From DASWRT01 sp036403035 (GTDB taxonomy: Bacteria > Pseudomonadota > Alphaproteobacteria > ATCC43930 > CGMCC-115725): a stretch of DNA of 9,283 nt. The stretch spans positions 1-9,283 of the forward strand of contig DASWRT010000017.1 in the NCBI GenBank assembly GCA_036403035.1. Direction: 5' to 3'. This document shows, in pieces, positions 7,510 to 9,283 of this stretch. The translations under genes and the position numbers were made by a program. The notes beneath the pieces are model-generated. The model worked only from the letters and a program-made list of their open reading frames with translations, had not been told where the DNA came from and made no database searches. Position 1 is the stretch's first letter, and each line of letters begins with the position of its first letter.

Positions 7510-7558
7510 GCTCCTCCTGCTCCGAGCATAGCAGCTTGACAAAACAGGACAACCGACC
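7510..7558 (-). promoter_or_regulatory. Possible tetR promoter and strong ribosome binding site
   Basis: Read on the - strand, TTGTCC (about 7546-7551, inside operator 1) is followed after 16 bp by TATGCT (about 7524-7529), a passable -35/-10 pair. The leader would be short, and AGGAGG lies 8 nt before the tetR ATG at 7504. The ribosome binding site is clear; the promoter boxes are tentative. Overlap of the -35 box with operator 1 fits autorepression. Confidence 0.4.
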
Positions 7559-7564
7559 TGTAAA
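7536..7564 (+). promoter_or_regulatory. Sigma70-like promoter for the NIPSNAP gene
   Basis: A perfect TTGACA -35 box (7536-7541) is followed, after 17 bp, by TGTAAA (7559-7564), which matches four of six -10 consensus bases. Transcription would start near 7571. Operator 1 fills the spacer and touches the -10 box, and operator 2 covers the start point, so bound repressor would block RNA polymerase. Confidence 0.6.
7544..7561. promoter_or_regulatory. Operator 1, imperfect palindrome (probable TetR site)
   Basis: ACAGG at 7544-7548 and CCTGT at 7557-7561 form inverted arms separated by 8 bp. The left half is embedded in a 13-bp sequence, CAAAACAGGACAA (7540-7552), that recurs exactly 26 bp downstream at 7566-7578. 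It sits between the -35 and -10 boxes of the NIPSNAP promoter and about 40-60 bp upstream of tetR. Assignment to the adjacent TetR protein is inference from position. Confidence 0.7.
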
Positions 7565-7592
7565 TCAAAACAGGACAAATGTCCTGTTTTGA
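7565..7592. promoter_or_regulatory. Operator 2, perfect 12-bp-arm palindrome (probable TetR site)
   Basis: The arms TCAAAACAGGAC (7565-7576) and GTCCTGTTTTGA (7581-7592) are exact reverse complements around the spacer AAAT. The core has the same ACAGG-N8-CCTGT layout as operator 1, with centres 26 bp apart, about 2.5 helical turns. It overlaps the predicted NIPSNAP transcription start. It is unlikely to be a terminator because it lies upstream of both divergent genes and has no free T-run after the stem. Confidence 0.8.
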
Positions 7593-7603
7593 TGGGGGAG
7601 GGA

Positions 7604-8395
7604 ATGACGGCTTCGGCAGGCATCATGGACCGCGACGGGTCTACCCGCGCCGCGGCAGCAGACCCGGCAAGCTCCATCGTCGAGCTTCGGCGATATCGGC
7701 TCCATCCCGGCGCGCGGGAGACGCTGATCGACCTGTTCGACCGCGAATTCGTCGAGCCGCAGGAAGCGGCGGGCATGCGGATCATCGGACAGTTCCGCGA
7801 CCTCGACGATCCCGACTGCTTCGTATGGCTGAGAGGCTTTCGCGACATGCCGTCCCGCGCCGCCGCGCTCCAGGCGTTCTATACCGGTCCGGTCTGGGCC
7901 GCGCATCGCGATCGCGCAAACGGCACGATGATCAACTCCGACAACGTGCTGCTCCTGCGTCCCGTCTCGCCCGCGGCCGGGTTCACACTCCCGGCGACGC
8001 CACGCCCCAGGCCGGGCGCGATCGACGCACAGCCCGGCGTCGTCACGGCGACGATCTGCTATCTCGCGCCACGCACGGACGACGCTTTTGCCGAATTTTT
8101 CGAACGCATGCTCAGGCCGCTTCTAATGCAGGCTTTGGCGACGGTGCTGGCCGCGCTCGTCGGCGAGCGCAGCCCGAACACCTTCCCCAGGCTTCCGGTC
8201 CGGGAGGGCGAAACAGTCTTCGTCTGGCTTTCCGGCTTCCCGAGCTTGCCGGGGTATGAGGCTCACCTCGCGGAACTCGCCCGATCCGAGGCTTGGAACG
8301 AGGAGGCCGTCCCCGAAATGGAGCGGCGGACGTGGCGACGGAACGAGGTGTCGAGGCTGACGCCCACGGCACGATCCCTGCTGCACGGCGGCTGA
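7604..8395 (+). CDS. NIPSNAP family protein with two NIPSNAP-type repeats
   Basis: This 263-residue cytoplasmic protein has no signal peptide or TM segment. It contains two ferredoxin-like (dimeric alpha/beta barrel) units. Residues 24-120 read SIVELRRYRLHPGARE, a helix ending in FVEPQEAAGMRIIGQF, then DCFVWLRGFRDMPSR and FYTGPVWAAHRDRANGTM, the hallmark NIPSNAP order. Residues about 145-250 are a more diverged second unit with TVFVWLSGFPSLPGYEAHL. Bacterial NIPSNAP proteins have no firmly assigned reaction, so none is claimed. GGGGGAGGGA sits directly before the ATG at 7604, with short spacing. In-frame alternatives are TTG 7589 and ATG 7592, which overlap operator 2, and ATG 7625, which lies about 5 nt after an AGG. 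Divergent from tetR and preceded by a tight promoter with two operators, so it is probably induced by the TetR ligand. Confidence 0.85.
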   Translation: MTASAGIMDRDGSTRAAAADPASSIVELRRYRLHPGARETLIDLFDREFVEPQEAAGMRIIGQFRDLDDPDCFVWLRGFRDMPSRAAALQAFYTGPVWAAHRDRANGTMINSDNVLLLRPVSPAAGFTLPATPRPRPGAIDAQPGVVTATICYLAPRTDDAFAEFFERMLRPLLMQALATVLAALVGERSPNTFPRLPVREGETVFVWLSGFPSLPGYEAHLAELARSEAWNEEAVPEMERRTWRRNEVSRLTPTARSLLHGG

Positions 8396-8429
8396 CGATC
8401 GCTGCGACGTCGTCGTGTCGGGCGCCGCG
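8396..8429. other. Short convergent spacer between NIPSNAP and SGNH genes
   Basis: Only 34 bp separate the two converging stop codons. It contains short GACGTCGTC-type self-complementary sequence but no stem with a T-run, so no terminator is called. Confidence 0.3.
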
Positions 8430-9283
8430 CTATCGGTTTGCCGCTCGCGGCGCTTTCGGCGCCAGCAGATCCAGGTCGATCGCGGTGCCCATCGCGAGAT
8501 AGCCGGCGCGGTTCGGGTGTAGCTTGTCGCCGGCGCCGCCGGTCGTGCTTTCCGGCACGAATTCAAGCCGCAGGCCGCCGCTCAGCGGGTCGAGCGTCGC
8601 GCGGTCGAATTCGGCGACTCCGTCGAACAGGCCGGAGCTGCGGATGAATTTATTGAGCGCCTGACGCTTGGCGTCCTGCTCGGGGAAGCCGTGCGCGGCG
8701 CTCGTGCTGCCGAGCGCCGACGTGACCGTCGCGCCGATGACGCGGATGCCGGACCGCTGCGCCCTGATCCGCTTGACGGCTCCGGTCATACCGGCCTCCA
8801 CCGCTTCGGCGGACGCATCCCCGTTCTTGCTGAAATCGTTGATCCCCTCAAGCCAGATCACGGCTCCGACGCCGGACAGGCTGAGCACGTCGCGGTCCAG
8901 GCGCTGCACCGCCGCCGGTCCGCCGGGGAACGGCTTCGCGGGCGAGTACTCCGCCGGTCCGACGACCTGATTGCCGCCGATCCCGGCATTCACGACCGAC
9001 CACCGGTTTCCGTACGCCGCGTGGAGGCGCCGCGACAGTACGTCCGGCCAGCGGTCGTCGCCGTTCAGCGTCGAGGCGGTGCCGTCGGTAATCGAATCGC
9101 CGAAGGCGACGACGGCCCGCGTGTCGGGCGGCGACGCCATGTCGACCGCGTCGAGGAAGTACCAGGAGGTCGTGCTGAACGGGAATCCGGTCTCCTCTTC
9201 CGCCTGTCCGATCGGTCCGGCTCCCGGTCCGGTCAGGTAGGACGTGGTCAGCGCCTTGGCGTGCCACGTCATCGGACCGCTTT
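8430..9283 (-). CDS. SGNH/GDSL-family hydrolase, 5' end outside the window
   Basis: About 283 codons of an SGNH esterase/lipase-like hydrolase are visible, and the frame stays open to the right edge. Counting from the Met at 9272, block I is VVAFGDSITDG with the nucleophile Ser60. Block II is NAGIGGNQ (95-102), block III is WLEGINDF with Asn145, and block V is DKLHPN with Asp249 and His252. All four catalytic blocks are therefore intact. Related exported hydrolases of about 400 residues carry a jelly-roll-like N-terminal domain before a TWHA...TSY segment, which here is the first visible part (TWHAKALTTSYLTGPG). I therefore infer that the Met at 9272 is internal and that a signal peptide and N-terminal domain lie beyond the window. 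Substrate unknown; carbohydrate or ester deacylation is the family norm. No functional link to the neighbours is evident. Confidence 0.88.
   Translation of the reverse strand, partial: SGPMTWHAKALTTSYLTGPGAGPIGQAEEETGFPFSTTSWYFLDAVDMASPPDTRAVVAFGDSITDGTASTLNGDDRWPDVLSRRLHAAYGNRWSVVNAGIGGNQVVGPAEYSPAKPFPGGPAAVQRLDRDVLSLSGVGAVIWLEGINDFSKNGDASAEAVEAGMTGAVKRIRAQRSGIRVIGATVTSALGSTSAAHGFPEQDAKRQALNKFIRSSGLFDGVAEFDRATLDPLSGGLRLEFVPESTTGGAGDKLHPNRAGYLAMGTAIDLDLLAPKAPRAANR

Noticed and set aside
5969..7531. 520-codon open frame on the + strand across dgoK and tetR
   Set aside because: It is antisense to two genes with clear family motifs, has Arg/Gly/Ala-rich composition with no recognisable domain, and is the expected long shadow frame of high-GC coding DNA.
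7565..7592. Perfect palindrome considered as an intrinsic terminator or attenuator
   Set aside because: It lies upstream of both divergent genes, the T's are within the stem rather than after it, and a half-related copy sits 26 bp away, which fits paired operators better.
8848..9267. Alternative - strand frame and the possibility that the SGNH gene begins at the Met at 9272
   Set aside because: The shadow frame has no motifs. The SGNH frame remains open to the window edge and starts in the middle of a family-conserved segment, so a complete gene starting at 9272 is unlikely.

Overview
The window is GC-rich throughout. Its coding density, third-position GC bias and gene families (YeiH/LysR pair, membrane class III cyclase, SIMPL protein, DgoK/DgoA, NIPSNAP, SGNH hydrolase) point to a free-living, high-GC Alphaproteobacterium, possibly Hyphomicrobiales or a relative. 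That placement is inference; no rRNA or other marker gene is present. No tRNA, rRNA, CRISPR array, insertion sequence, phage gene or recognisable defence system was seen. No gap between genes exceeds 300 bases.

Left part (about 1-4180, + strand): a YeiH-family membrane protein (UPF0324, putative sulfate exporter) is followed after 25 bp by a LysR-type regulator of the CysL/YeiE kind. After a further 174 bp comes a two-TM receptor-type class III nucleotidyl cyclase: TM, extracytoplasmic Cache-like sensor, TM, HAMP, cyclase domain and a helical tail. The cyclase keeps the metal-binding aspartates and the Asn/Arg transition-state pair. It lacks the usual purine-selecting lysine.

Middle part (about 4278-7504, - strand, read right to left): a TetR/AcrR-family repressor, then dgoK (2-dehydro-3-deoxygalactonokinase), dgoA (2-dehydro-3-deoxy-6-phosphogalactonate aldolase) and a secreted SIMPL-domain protein. 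dgoK and dgoA overlap by 4 bp (ATGA), and the SIMPL gene starts 9 bp after dgoA, so these three look like one transcription unit. DgoK and DgoA are the last two steps of the DeLey-Doudoroff galactonate route (KDGal to KDPGal to pyruvate plus glyceraldehyde 3-phosphate). The dehydratase and transporter are not in view.

Right part (7505-9283): the tetR gene is divergent from a tandem NIPSNAP-domain gene. The roughly 100-bp region between them holds the clearest regulatory structure of the window: two copies of an ACAGGAC-type operator, 26 bp centre to centre, the second a perfect 12-bp-arm palindrome, laid over a TTGACA-N17-TGTAAA promoter. This suggests a TetR repressor controlling itself and the NIPSNAP gene. 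The window closes with a convergent SGNH/GDSL hydrolase on the - strand, whose 5' end runs off the right edge.
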